Part shown: piece by piece, positions 16,824 to 26,677 of the stretch | Layout: the number at the start of each line of letters is the position of its first letter | How positions within the stretch are numbered: position 1 is the stretch's first letter | NCBI GenBank assembly: GCA_963745765.1 | Contig: CAVUYQ010000015.1 | Coordinates: 124,001-188,000, forward strand | Direction: 5' to 3' | Source of the DNA: Ww85 sp963745765 | Lineage (GTDB): Bacteria; Desulfobacterota; Desulfobulbia; Desulfobulbales; Desulfocapsaceae | DNA length: 64,000 nt | Translations under genes and position numbers: made by a program | The notes under the pieces: model-generated | The model's input: the letters and a program-made list of their open reading frames with translations, nothing else | What the model was told of the DNA's origin: nothing | Databases searched by the model: none

Positions 16824-19097
16824 TCAGGCGGAGTAGGAAAAACTCATTTTATCGTTGCGCACGCCTACTTTGACCAGACCGCCACGAGCGAGGCTGCCGA
16901 AAAGAATTTCCTCGGAGAGCACATCGCCGATTTCCTGCATGATGAGTCTTCGCAATGGCCGAGCCCCGAAATCAGGGTCATAGCCCTTGGTGGCAAGCCA
17001 TTCTCTGGCTGCTGCTGACAGGGAAATTTTCACCTTTTTCTCGAAGAGCTGATCTTCGAGTTCACCGATGAGTTTATCAACGACGAGTTTCATGGATCCA
17101 CTATCGAGTGCGTCAAAGGAAATCGTGCCGTCGAGGCGATTCCTGAACTCGGGGGAGAACAGTTTCTCCACGGCTTTGTTGCTCTTGCCTTTTTTGTCGG
17201 CGACAAAGCCGATACTATTGGCCGCCATTTCGCGGGCTCCGGCATTGGTTGTCATGATGATGATGACATTACGGAAATCGGCCTTTCTTCCGGAATTATC
17301 TGTCAGGGTTGAGTGATCCATGACCTGGAGCAGGATGGAATAGATGTCCATGTGAGCTTTCTCAATCTCGTCAAGGAGCAGGACCGAGTAAGGGTGCTTT
17401 CTGATTGATTCGGTCAGCAGGCCGCCCTGGTCAAAACCGACATAGCCGGGAGGTGCGCCGATCAGGCGGGCGACGGCATGCTTCTCCATGTATTCGCTCA
17501 TATCAAAACGTTCAAAGTGCACCGCAAGTGCTTTGGCGAGCTGCAGGGCTACTTCTGTCTTGCCGACGCCGGTCGGCCCGGCGAAAAGGAAGGTTCCTGT
17601 CGGGGAAGTGGGGTTTCCGAGTCCGGCCCGTGAACGTTTGACTGCTTTGACGATAGCCGAGATCGCCTTGTCCTGGCCAAAAATAACCTTTTGCAGTCGA
17701 TTCTCAAGTCCCTGGAGAGACTCCATCTCCGATGCCCTTCTGGTTCTGGCGGGAATTCGGGCAATACTTGAAACAACTCTCTCAACGTCGGTTATTCTGA
17801 CAACAGCATCCTGACGGCCTTCAAGCCTGAAAAGCGATCCTGCTTCATCCATCACATCAATAGCCTTGTCCGGAAGGAACCGTTCGTTGATATAGCGGTC
17901 GGAAAGCTCTACCATTGCCCGGACACCACTTTTTGAGTAACGGACCGAGTGATGCTTTTCATAGCGGGACTGCAATCCTTTCAGGATCTGATAGGTATCC
18001 TCGACAGACGGTTCCTCAATGTCGATTTTCTGAAATCTCCTGGAAAGTGCCCGATCCTTTTCGATCTGGTTCTTGTATTCTTCGTAGGTGGTTGACCCGA
18101 TACAGCGAAGTGAACCGGACTGCAGAGCCGGTTTCAGCAGATTTGAGGCATCCATCGAACCGCCGCTGGTTGCGCCGGCACCCACAATGGTATGCATTTC
18201 ATCAATAAAGAGGATGGCGTTGTCTTTTTTCTCGATCGCCGACACCACATTTTTCAGCCGTTTTTCAAAGTCGCCTCGATATTTTGTTCCGGCCACCAGC
18301 GTACCCATGTCGAGCTGGTAGATCTCAACGTTTTGCAGAAGTTCCGGAACCAGAGCCTTTTTATGATTATTCCGGGCGATCTTGTCTTCATGAATATGCA
18401 GGGCTAATCCTTCGGCCATCGCTGTTTTGCCGACACCGGGTTCACCGACGAGCAGCGGATTATTCTTCTTGCGCCGGCAGAGGACCTGCATCATACGGTT
18501 GATTTCTTCGCTTCTGCCGATGAGTGGGTCTATTTTCCCTTCCTCAGCCAGCCGTGCGTAGTTGACCGTGAATTCGGCAAGAGCCTTGTCTTCTTTCTCA
18601 TCTTTCGGCGGTGTTGCCCGCCCGCCCGGGCCTGATGGCATCTGCGGCAACGGTGCCTGCTGCAGTCCTTCCGGGAGTTCGTGGGCTATCATGTTGACGA
18701 CGGCCATGCGGCCGACCCCCATAGAACTGAGGAAGTAGACTGCATGTGATTCTGTCTCTGAAAATATCGCTACCAGAACATCGCTCGCATCCACCTCTTT
18801 TTTGCCGCAACTCTGCACATGCGCCACGGCACGCTGCAGCACGCGGTTAAAGGCAATGGTCTGGGTCGGGTCGCCTCCGCTTGAAACACTGACCGTCGGA
18901 ATCTCCTTGTTCAAAAACGATTCAAGTTGCTGTTTCAGGGCATCGACTGACCCCCCGCATTCAGTTATGATATAGGCTGCAAGGTCATCATGCAGCAGGC
19001 CGTAAAGCATGTGCTCAACGGTGACAAATTCATGATTCTGGCTCTTTGCTTCCTTGATTGCCCTGATCAGTGCTGCTTCTAGTGTTTTACTCAGCAT
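16824..19097 (-). CDS. clpA: ATP-dependent Clp protease ATP-binding subunit ClpA
   Basis: A 757-residue, full-length double AAA+ unfoldase. The N-domain (about 1-145) begins MLSKTLEAALIRAIKEAKSQ, the ClpA type that binds ClpS. D1 has Walker A GEPGVGKT and LFIDEMHTIVGAG; D2 has GPTGVGKT and LLLDEIEKAHMD. The IGF tripeptide in AANSIGFVADKK is the ClpP-docking loop. No middle domain is present, which separates it from ClpB/ClpC. It delivers substrates, including N-degron proteins, to ClpP. clpS lies 32 bp upstream on the same strand. Confidence 0.96.
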   Translation of the reverse strand: MLSKTLEAALIRAIKEAKSQNHEFVTVEHMLYGLLHDDLAAYIITECGGSVDALKQQLESFLNKEIPTVSVSSGGDPTQTIAFNRVLQRAVAHVQSCGKKEVDASDVLVAIFSETESHAVYFLSSMGVGRMAVVNMIAHELPEGLQQAPLPQMPSGPGGRATPPKDEKEDKALAEFTVNYARLAEEGKIDPLIGRSEEINRMMQVLCRRKKNNPLLVGEPGVGKTAMAEGLALHIHEDKIARNNHKKALVPELLQNVEIYQLDMGTLVAGTKYRGDFEKRLKNVVSAIEKKDNAILFIDEMHTIVGAGATSGGSMDASNLLKPALQSGSLRCIGSTTYEEYKNQIEKDRALSRRFQKIDIEEPSVEDTYQILKGLQSRYEKHHSVRYSKSGVRAMVELSDRYINERFLPDKAIDVMDEAGSLFRLEGRQDAVVRITDVERVVSSIARIPARTRRASEMESLQGLENRLQKVIFGQDKAISAIVKAVKRSRAGLGNPTSPTGTFLFAGPTGVGKTEVALQLAKALAVHFERFDMSEYMEKHAVARLIGAPPGYVGFDQGGLLTESIRKHPYSVLLLDEIEKAHMDIYSILLQVMDHSTLTDNSGRKADFRNVIIIMTTNAGAREMAANSIGFVADKKGKSNKAVEKLFSPEFRNRLDGTISFDALDSGSMKLVVDKLIGELEDQLFEKKVKISLSAAAREWLATKGYDPDFGARPLRRLIMQEIGDVLSEEILFGSLARGGLVKVGVRNDKMSFSYSA

Positions 19098-19129
19098 AGA
19101 TATTGCTCACTTATTAGTAGATCATACCG

Positions 19130-19444
19130 CTATGCCTTTTCCATACTGCAGCGTAGCGGATAGTCATTCCTTCTGGCAAGACCGTGGACGATGGTGATTT
19201 TGGTCTCACAGATCTCCTTGGTATAGATGCCGGCAATACCGACTCCGTCGTTGTGGACATGCAACATTATTTTGGTCGCTTCCTGCACTGTCTTTTGAAA
19301 AATATTTTCAAGAATTGAAACAACAAACTCCATCGTTGTATAATCATCATTGTGGAGCAGCACCTTGAAAAAGCGTGGCTCTTTTGTCTCGACAATGTCC
19401 TCTGTCAGGACCGATCCTTGAAGATCTCCCTTTTTGTCTCCCAT
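19130..19444 (-). CDS. clpS: ATP-dependent Clp protease adaptor ClpS
   Basis: A 104-residue adaptor. The core has FFKVLLHNDDYTTMEFVVSIL, the family signature that forms the N-degron pocket, then KIMLHVHNDGVGIAGIYTKEICETK. ClpS docks on the ClpA N-domain and delivers proteins with destabilising N-terminal residues. The N-terminal extension of about 25 residues is typical and needed for substrate hand-over. The pair clpS-clpA is in standard order. Confidence 0.95.
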   Translation of the reverse strand: MGDKKGDLQGSVLTEDIVETKEPRFFKVLLHNDDYTTMEFVVSILENIFQKTVQEATKIMLHVHNDGVGIAGIYTKEICETKITIVHGLARRNDYPLRCSMEKA

Positions 19445-19536
19445 CTCTTTCTATCTTCTACCTTTTTTCGGTTTCTTGCATCAGATGAACCTCTTCCTCG
19501 AATAATAATAATCCCGATCGGCTCGTTTTCAATAGG

Positions 19537-20910
19537 CTAAGGGGTCGAAGCGACCGATTGGTTTAATCGTATCAGCGATATCAGGAGCTCTTCCAGGACG
19601 ATACGCATGGGTAACGGACTGCTTTTTAACCTGAATTCCGCTTCCAGAAGAAGAGAGAGTGACTGCTTCAGGGAACTCACCGAAAACTCGACAGCTTTAC
19701 CGAAACTCATAAACAGCGCATAGGGATGTCCCTTGAGCAGACTCGGCCATGCCCCGCTGTTCTGCAGGGCAGGCAGGTAATTGTTTTGAAAATCGCTAGC
19801 GTTCATTCGGGGGTTATAAGATGGTGAACCATACAGTTGCAGTGAGCGGAAGATGAGCATTCTGCGCAGGTAGTTTCTGACAGAAGCCATGATTGCCAGT
19901 TCGTGAATACCGTCTTCAAGCAGGTGATTCAAAACGAGCATTGTCCCGGCTATATCTTTTTTGCCAAAGGCCTCGGTGAGTTCATAGAGCGCATCCTCCC
20001 GCGTTCGGCCGATGAGCTGATCGAGGTCGGCGATGGTGATCCGTTCACGCTCATCAATGAACAGGGCAAGTTTTTCCACTTCCATTACGACTGCCACCGG
20101 ATGAAAGCCGATCCTCTGGAAAAGGGCTTCCAGTGCTTTTGGCTCGATGCTCTTGCCCATTGCGGTGAGTGCCTGCAGGGCCATCTCCCGGACAACACCA
20201 CTTTGTTCATTGAGTGCGGCCCGTGAGCTGCCCTCGGCTATTGAGCAATCGATAATTGCTCCCTGTTTTTTGATGGTGGTGAACAGTTTTTTCCTCTTAT
20301 CGACATTTTCAGCAATAATAAGAAGAATATTGCCGGCGGGAAAACCATTTTCAATGGCAATTATCAGTCTTTCGGCGGCATCAGCAGCAGAGACAGAGGC
20401 TGACGGAGAACTCTCGAAAATCAGCCTGTCAGCCCAGGAAAGATCCTCATTCGGCCGTGAGAAGCCGAATAGTTTCTGCCACTGATCTTCAGAGATTTCA
20501 GAAAAAAAACGATTCCCCTCGGCCTTGACCGAGCCCAGGCTCAGCAGATTCAACAGGTGACGCACAGCCGCTTTTGTCTTACCACTCTGCTGCGCCTTCA
20601 ACCCCTTGTCCCAGATCTCTGAGCCGACGGAACGGGAGAGGAAGAGCCGGCTGTCGATAACCCTGATTACCTGAACTCCCGGCAGAAGACTATAGCTCAG
20701 GGCCCGGGAGACAATTTTTCCGTTATCTTCGCTTGCGCCGTCAACAGAATGAATAGTGGCACCTGCCGATTTCATCAGCTCCTGCTCCAGGCTGCTGGCT
20801 GCCTGCTGGCAGAGGTATCGCTCGCCAAAACAGAGATACACCTGTTTATGTCTGCCCGCCCGGATATCATCGAGCAGCGGTTCCATGTTGTCTCGTTTAT
20901 AAAGAGCCAT
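19537..20910 (-). CDS. holA: DNA polymerase III subunit delta (HolA)
   Basis: A 457-residue protein, longer than the common about 340. Near the N-terminus VYLCFGERYLCQQAASSLEQEL corresponds to the degenerate P-loop region of HolA; later LLIIAENVDKRKKLFTTIKKQGAIIDC, MALQALTAMGKSIEPKALE and ITIADLDQLIGRTREDALYELTEAFG match the delta family. HolA opens the sliding clamp in the clamp loader. Extra length lies mainly between residues 90 and 170. The start overlaps the stop of the upstream gene in a TGATG arrangement, so translation is probably coupled. Confidence 0.85.
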   Translation of the reverse strand: MALYKRDNMEPLLDDIRAGRHKQVYLCFGERYLCQQAASSLEQELMKSAGATIHSVDGASEDNGKIVSRALSYSLLPGVQVIRVIDSRLFLSRSVGSEIWDKGLKAQQSGKTKAAVRHLLNLLSLGSVKAEGNRFFSEISEDQWQKLFGFSRPNEDLSWADRLIFESSPSASVSAADAAERLIIAIENGFPAGNILLIIAENVDKRKKLFTTIKKQGAIIDCSIAEGSSRAALNEQSGVVREMALQALTAMGKSIEPKALEALFQRIGFHPVAVVMEVEKLALFIDERERITIADLDQLIGRTREDALYELTEAFGKKDIAGTMLVLNHLLEDGIHELAIMASVRNYLRRMLIFRSLQLYGSPSYNPRMNASDFQNNYLPALQNSGAWPSLLKGHPYALFMSFGKAVEFSVSSLKQSLSLLLEAEFRLKSSPLPMRIVLEELLISLIRLNQSVASTP

Positions 20911-23330
20911 CAGTTATCCTTCCTGGTGTCCATCATTTTGTGTAGAATAGCCGGCAATGACCCCGGCTGCAAGTAATCGCTGCCCCGTCCCGCCGCAAAA
21001 ATTGATTTCGATTTCCGGGTGATATCCTCCCAGCTCACGGTATCATCCGAGAAAGCAACAAGTTCAAAGAGCTGCCGGTTGTAAGGATCATTAACGACTG
21101 CCTTGCCGGTGCCGACGGTGGCAAAGATGTCGACCGTATTATTGAATAGTTGGTTCAATTCGGAATAGACCCGGATCCCGCCGCAGGAGCCGATACTCAT
21201 AAAACGGTTTATACCGTTGATCGTATCGGCCGGAATCTGGCCCGTTTCGAGCAGATCTCGCATTGGCTTGAGGAGCTGATCTTCACGCCAGTAGCTATGA
21301 CCGCGCTGGGCGAACATCTCCATGTTGTTCTGCAGGAATTGTTTGAGAAGCTGCTGCTGACCTGATTCGCTCTGGTACACCGCCACCGCATGAGACAACT
21401 CAATCCCGTTGACCTCCTTGTACCATTCAAAGACAACCGGATGTCGCACGGACAGGTCGTAGAGAGCACTTACGGAACTGCCGGGCTGCTGCTGTTCCTC
21501 GTCGATAAGGCGTTGTGCCTGCTGAAGAACGGGGCTGTTCTCAGGGAGCAGGCTGATTGTCCCGGAAAGTCTGAGTTTGTAACCATTGCTGAGCAGATTT
21601 CTACTGTTTGACAGATATGACTGCTTCCCATCGTCATCATGTTGAAAAATCGACAGGCTCTGCAGCCGCCCATCCTGTTTCCAGCGCCTGAAGTCGGTAG
21701 TTGTATAAGGTGCGAGATTCACGCGGCCGTAGCGTTGGATGATTTCTGCAATTTTTTTTCGGTCGGTCTTACTCAGCAGGTCGGTGTGCTTGTCGTCATA
21801 GTACTGGAGAATAACCCTGAGTTGCAGGGCGAAGGTTGATTCGGGCTGTCTGATCGTCTCGATCATTTTTACAAACAGATAGGTTCGGGCATCGGGCTGC
21901 AGTTTCTCGAGCAAAGAGGCAAAGGTGGCCGAGAACAAGATCAGGCTCTGTTCGTTCTGAAAGGCGGAGCCTGCTATCAGATCAAGAATTTTACGCTGCT
22001 CATCAGCATTTTCCGGAAAAAAGGCGGTGAGTTTGCCTTTCTGTGCACAGCTCACAATGAAATCCGAGACATGGTTATTCAGGGGATCGGTCTCCAGGAG
22101 AAAGGCGAGCAGGTTGCCCCCGAAAGACCCGTTGATTCGATTGAGAAGAACAGGGACCAGAATGTCTCTGAAAGATGAATCATAGAGTTCGCTGCCGTGT
22201 GACAGGAGGATGTAGATGTTCGCAGCGCTGAGATCGCGGGCCGTCAGTTTCCGGGCGAGGGCCGTTGCCTGCTTGAGCACATCGACGGCTTCGTAGCGGT
22301 TTGAGGACGTGAGCGATTGGTAAAAAGGAACCTGGAAACGAGTCTGCACTTCCGGGTGGAGACGGCTGAAAAGTTTTTCCAGGCGGCTTCTGCTGCTGGA
22401 GGCCAGGGCTGCACTGCCTATTTCCGCACCATATTCATCCGTGACACCGTGTAGGTCATTTATTTTCCGAATGAGAACAGGAGAAGCACCTGAAAAAGAA
22501 GCAAGCAGTGTTGCTTTTTGCTGCTCTGACAGCAGCTGATAGCGTGCCTTTTTGTCTGCCTCCGATTGGCTGAAATAATGTTGAAGCCAGAAAAGTGCCG
22601 AATCCGCTGTTGTCTCTTTTTCAGCGAACAGAGCCCTGCTGTTTGCCGCATCAGCGTCTGACAGCGTGCGGATAAAGCCGAGAACCGCCAGGGCTGATGC
22701 GGGGCTGATGTCTCCAATGAGACATCCCTGCTCCGCAGCCCTGGCCTGCTCCTGGTCCATTTGCGCAATTAAATGGAGGCCGCTCAGTGCTGAGATCGTG
22801 TCCATACCATTTACGGAAAAAAAAGTTTTCAGGGCCCAGTGTCCACTTTCATTGGTGCTTTTTATTCCGGCGAGCAGTTCAAATACTTTTTCAGCAGTCA
22901 GTGCCTTGATGCCGCGGATGCTCTTTACTGCCTGCATGGCGGTAAAATTGAAATCCGCTGTTGTCTCGAGAAGCTGCCAGCCGTCTGCCGTGGTTGTACC
23001 GGGCAGATCCGAGAGAAACTCCAGGAGCTGCACCTGGTCAAAGGAAAGCGGATAGAATACCAGCTTATCAAGAGCGAGAATTGCTTTATCGGCAGTAGCG
23101 TCAGGCAAGGTGCAGAAGACGCGGAGAGCACGCATGCCGGTGTAGGAAAGCGCGCGAATGACATCCTTGTGATAGTTGTACTGGTTTTCCTGCAGACAGG
23201 GTACCTGCCTGAAGATGGCCCGGGTAAGCTCGCCTGGACTGTCCACGGGAGCCGATCTGCAGGTGAAAGGAAGCGCAATAGACAGGACGCTGATGAAGGC
23301 AATAAAGGGAAACAGGATATGATTCACCAT
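20910..23330 (-). CDS. Large exported protein of unknown function upstream of holA
   Basis: From ATG 23330 (MVNHILFPFIAFISVLSIAL) the product has about 806 residues with a clear signal peptide ending near CRSAPVD. The rest is mostly alpha-helical, with repeated short helical units such as LRALRVFCTLPDATADKAILALDKL, LDFLSDLPGT and VFELLAGIKSTNESGHWALKTF, resembling alpha-solenoid packing. No catalytic motif, cofactor site or known domain was recognised. Its stop overlaps the holA start. Periplasmic or outer-membrane location is inferred from the signal peptide; the coupling to a replication gene looks like an operon accident. Confidence 0.75.
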   Translation of the reverse strand: MVNHILFPFIAFISVLSIALPFTCRSAPVDSPGELTRAIFRQVPCLQENQYNYHKDVIRALSYTGMRALRVFCTLPDATADKAILALDKLVFYPLSFDQVQLLEFLSDLPGTTTADGWQLLETTADFNFTAMQAVKSIRGIKALTAEKVFELLAGIKSTNESGHWALKTFFSVNGMDTISALSGLHLIAQMDQEQARAAEQGCLIGDISPASALAVLGFIRTLSDADAANSRALFAEKETTADSALFWLQHYFSQSEADKKARYQLLSEQQKATLLASFSGASPVLIRKINDLHGVTDEYGAEIGSAALASSSRSRLEKLFSRLHPEVQTRFQVPFYQSLTSSNRYEAVDVLKQATALARKLTARDLSAANIYILLSHGSELYDSSFRDILVPVLLNRINGSFGGNLLAFLLETDPLNNHVSDFIVSCAQKGKLTAFFPENADEQRKILDLIAGSAFQNEQSLILFSATFASLLEKLQPDARTYLFVKMIETIRQPESTFALQLRVILQYYDDKHTDLLSKTDRKKIAEIIQRYGRVNLAPYTTTDFRRWKQDGRLQSLSIFQHDDDGKQSYLSNSRNLLSNGYKLRLSGTISLLPENSPVLQQAQRLIDEEQQQPGSSVSALYDLSVRHPVVFEWYKEVNGIELSHAVAVYQSESGQQQLLKQFLQNNMEMFAQRGHSYWREDQLLKPMRDLLETGQIPADTINGINRFMSIGSCGGIRVYSELNQLFNNTVDIFATVGTGKAVVNDPYNRQLFELVAFSDDTVSWEDITRKSKSIFAAGRGSDYLQPGSLPAILHKMMDTRKDN

Positions 23331-23766
23331 TTTATTTCTTATCGCACCTGTTTGGATAGATGGTTTTGCCGGATGCATCAGGAGGAATTCACCCAGGTTT
23401 TCAGTTACTTTGACGGATCTGTATAACGATCTGATCTCTACTGCATTGTGATGGTACCGACACTATGGTAGCCGTCATTTCTGCAGAATTCAACCGGGAA
23501 GAAAAATCGAGCGTTCCGGCTGAATTTCACGTGGGGCATAACATGAATCTGCGGTGATCGACGGCTGACGGAGAAAGGTGATGAACAGCTGAGCGGAGAA
23601 ATCAGAGGCTCGCACGGTGTATCATGTACGGCAGGGGGCAGAAAACCTGGCCGGATAAGGGTATCTTCGTATACCTATAGGCAGGAGTGTCTTCATCAGC
23701 CTGATGTTTGTGGAGCGAGATCGTCCGCTCAACTAGACTCAAGCGGACATGCCCATGAACAGCGGG
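23331..23766. other. Intergenic region without a recognised gene
   Basis: This 436-bp stretch lies between korB and the exported-protein gene, both on the minus strand. It must hold the promoter of the exported protein-holA unit. The only structure noted is a 7-bp inverted repeat (GTCCGCT/AGCGGAC, 12-base spacer) just downstream of korB near 23723-23748, without a T-run. No coding sequence or RNA gene was recognised. Confidence 0.5.
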
Positions 23767-24819
23767 TTAGAGCAGACTTTCGTTGAACTCCTGGAGCACT
23801 TTGTTACCGGGATTAAGCTCGGTCTCAGTAAGTGAATTGAGGGGCCGTTCCGTGGTATTACTGATTTGGTGAAACTCCCCGACGTCCGGATTAAGGTAGA
23901 GGATACCGGTAAGTATCTGGTCGAGGCTTTTCGCATCTTCCATCGCATTGATGGCCTCTTTCTTACTGGTTATGACCTCTTTGTCCTCCCGCTTGTACAA
24001 ATTAATAATGGATCCGTCATGCAGGGTTACCGGGACGTTGGTCCCGTGCGGATATTCTGTTGTGATTTCCGGACGCAGAGGAATGAAATCGAAGGTGTTG
24101 GTGGCCTCCCGGTGATCACGTACCCAGGAATAGCTCTTTGTCGAGGTTGACGCGTTGTTGAAGGTAACGCAGGGAGAAATGACATCGACAAAGGCAAGAC
24201 CCTTGTGGGCGATGGCAGCCTTGAGCATCGGTACCAGTTGTTTTTTGTCTCCGGAAAATCCGCGGGCCACAAAACCGGCTCCGAGTTGAATGGCCATCTC
24301 GCACAAGTCAATGGACTCAAGACTGACCGGCGCGCCTTTTCTGGTTTTAGATCCCTTGTCAGCCGTCGCCGAATCCTGCCCCTTGGTGAGTCCGTAACAG
24401 CCGTTATTCATGACGATGTAGATCATATCAAGGGAGCGTCTGAGCACATGGGCAAACTGGCCCATGCCGATAGAGGCCGTGTCGCCGTCCCCCGAGACGC
24501 CGAGGTAGACAAGTTCCCGGTTGGCCATGTTGGCCCCGGTGGCAATAGAGGGCATGCGGCCATGCACGGAATTGAAACCGTGCGCCCTGCCGAGAAAGTA
24601 GGCGGGTGTTTTGGAGGAGCAGCCGATACCGGACAGCTTGACGACCCGGTGCGGCTCTATCGACATTTCAAAAAAAGAGGTGATGATGGCATTGACAATT
24701 GAGTCGTGCCCGCATCCGGCACAGAGTGTTGAAATCGCGCCCTCATAGGCCTTTCTTGTGTATCCGAGCCTGTTTGTTTGTGCCTCCGGGTGACGGAAGG
24801 CGGGCCGGGCATAGCTCAT
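23767..24819 (-). CDS. korB: 2-oxoacid:ferredoxin oxidoreductase, beta subunit (2-oxoglutarate type)
   Basis: A 350-residue thiamine-diphosphate subunit. CAGCGHD at 33-39 and GIGCSSK near 64-70 are family cysteines that help bind the cluster. The TPP/Mg motif starts GDGDTASIGMG at about 110 and continues to IYIVMNNGCYGLTKGQ. With KorA it converts a 2-oxoacid and CoA to acyl-CoA, CO2 and reduced ferredoxin; 2-oxoglutarate is the most likely substrate by resemblance, but pyruvate or branched oxoacids are not excluded. It overlaps the end of korA by 4 bp (ATGA). Confidence 0.9.
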   Translation of the reverse strand: MSYARPAFRHPEAQTNRLGYTRKAYEGAISTLCAGCGHDSIVNAIITSFFEMSIEPHRVVKLSGIGCSSKTPAYFLGRAHGFNSVHGRMPSIATGANMANRELVYLGVSGDGDTASIGMGQFAHVLRRSLDMIYIVMNNGCYGLTKGQDSATADKGSKTRKGAPVSLESIDLCEMAIQLGAGFVARGFSGDKKQLVPMLKAAIAHKGLAFVDVISPCVTFNNASTSTKSYSWVRDHREATNTFDFIPLRPEITTEYPHGTNVPVTLHDGSIINLYKREDKEVITSKKEAINAMEDAKSLDQILTGILYLNPDVGEFHQISNTTERPLNSLTETELNPGNKVLQEFNESLL

Positions 24820-26677
24820 TTCAACTCCTCCTGTGAATCTGTGCTTGCCTGCAGGAACTCCCTGCCGCAGGAAAGCAGGGCGGTGTGAATCTGGTTGGTA
24901 ATCATCGTGGCGGTAATCGGCAGCCCGTTAAAGTTGGTGACCGCGACCAGTTTTCCCGGTGCCACCTGGCATTCGCCGGCCAGCAGTATCTGCATCTGTG
25001 AATCGCGATTCTGTTCAATGGCAAAAACGATATCGTGGTTGGAAATAAATTCGAACACTTCCTTTTGAAACGGGAATGCCCGTATTCTCATGGTGTTGAT
25101 GACCATGCCGTTTTTTTCAAGGCGGTCCACGGCCTCATGTGCTGAAGCGGTGGTTGAGCCGAAGAAGAGGGCACCGATTCTGGCCTTCTCGTCCTTGATG
25201 GTTATTTCGGGCATTGGTACCAGCCTCCGGGCCGTTTCCCATTTGACTCAGCAGCCGGTTCATGCCCCGCTCGTAGGCCGCACTCGCCTCGGTATAGGCA
25301 GCGTATTCGGTATGCGAGGTGCCGCGGGTAACGTAAGCTCCTTTCTCGGGGTGTGTTCCGGGAATGGTCCGGTAACAGATGCCGTCATGGTCAATATCGA
25401 GGTAACGGCCCCATTGTCTTTGCAGCTTTGTCAAGGTCTTCGGCGCTCATGATCTTACCGCGATCATAACGCCGCGCATCGTCCCAGCTGAATGGTTCAC
25501 AGAGATGGTCGTTCATGCCGAGATCGAGATCACTCATAACAATAATCGGGGTTTGCAGACGATCGGCAAGATCAAAGGCATCGGCTGTCATCTCAAAACA
25601 TTCCTTCGGATCGGCGGGAATGAGCAGTACGTTGCGGGTATCCCCGTGGGAGGCATAGGCGCAGGCTAGCAGGTCTGACTGCTGTGTTCTGGTAGGCATG
25701 CCGGTACTGGGACCGCTGCGCTGGACGTCAATCAGCACGACCGGGATTTCCGCGAAATAGGCCAGACCGAGGAACTCGCTCATCAGCGATATACCCGGAC
25801 CGGAGGTGGCGGTAAACGAGCGGGCTCCATTCCAGCCGCCGCCGATGGCGATACCGATGGCGGCGAGTTCATCCTCTGCCTGGACGATGGCAAACCTCTT
25901 TTTGCCCGTGTCGGGATCAATGCGATAGCGATTGGCAAAACGCTCGAAGGCCTCGATAACCGAGGTCGATGGCGTAATAGGATACCAGCCGACAACGGTT
26001 GCTCCCGCATAGAGAGCACCAAGACCTGCAGCGCTGTTACCATCAACGAGAATACGGTTTCCGACCATGTTGGAGGGGCGAATGGAGAGCTCACAGCTGG
26101 TGGCGTGGTGTTCCCGGGCATAGTCAAAACCGAGTTCGAGCGCCCTGATATTTGGTTCGGCCAGTTTTGGTTTTTTCGCGAACTGTTTCTGGATCGATTC
26201 TGTAACGGGTTCAAGACCGATATCAAGCAGGTAGGCAAGCGCGCCGATATAGATGATATTCTTCATCAACTGCCGCATCCTGTTGTCTTCGAACTCGTTG
26301 TTGCAAAGTTCCGTCAGGGGTACGCCGATTTTTGTGACATCATCGCGTTGGAAACTGTCGGGCAGTTCCCTGGTCGAATCGTAAAGAAAATAGCCACCGG
26401 GCAGTACCATGTCGTAGTCTTCCCGAAGGGTCTGGCCGTTGACGCCAATAATGAAGTCAGCACCGCCCTTGCGTCCAAGATAGCCTTTTTCACTGATACG
26501 CACTTCATACCAGGTCGGCAGGCCCTGAATATTTGACGGGAAAACATTTTTCGGACTGACCGGTACACCGAGCCGATAGACGGCCTTGGCAAAAAGGTTG
26601 TTGGCGCTGGCCGAACCCGAGCCGTTGACGTTGGCAAAACGTACGACGAAATCATTTACTCTTTTTGTTTTTTCCAT
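24816..26677 (-). CDS. korA: 2-oxoacid:ferredoxin oxidoreductase, fused gamma-alpha subunit (two frame breaks)
   Basis: Three frames (26677-25410, 25409-25231, 25230-24816) read together as one protein of about 620 residues. The gamma part has VNGSGSASANNLFAKAVYR and FPSNIQGLPTWYEVRISEKG; the alpha part has GWYPITPSTSVIEAFERFA, AEDELAAIGIAIGG and ATSGPGISLMSEFLG; the end has IGALFFGSTTASAHEAVDRL. The missing middle, WGRYLDIDHDGICYRTIPGT and TRGTSHTEYAAYTE, lies in the short frame. Removing one base at CCCC 25409-25412 and at GGG 25229-25231 restores the gene. It is followed by korB and preceded by a ferredoxin-containing oxidoreductase, forming one unit for oxoacid oxidation. Confidence 0.88.

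Noticed and set aside
16725..17018. Plus-strand open frame with a P-loop-like GSGGVGKT
   Set aside because: It overlaps the end of clpA in antisense and has no other matching motif; the P-loop likeness is accidental.
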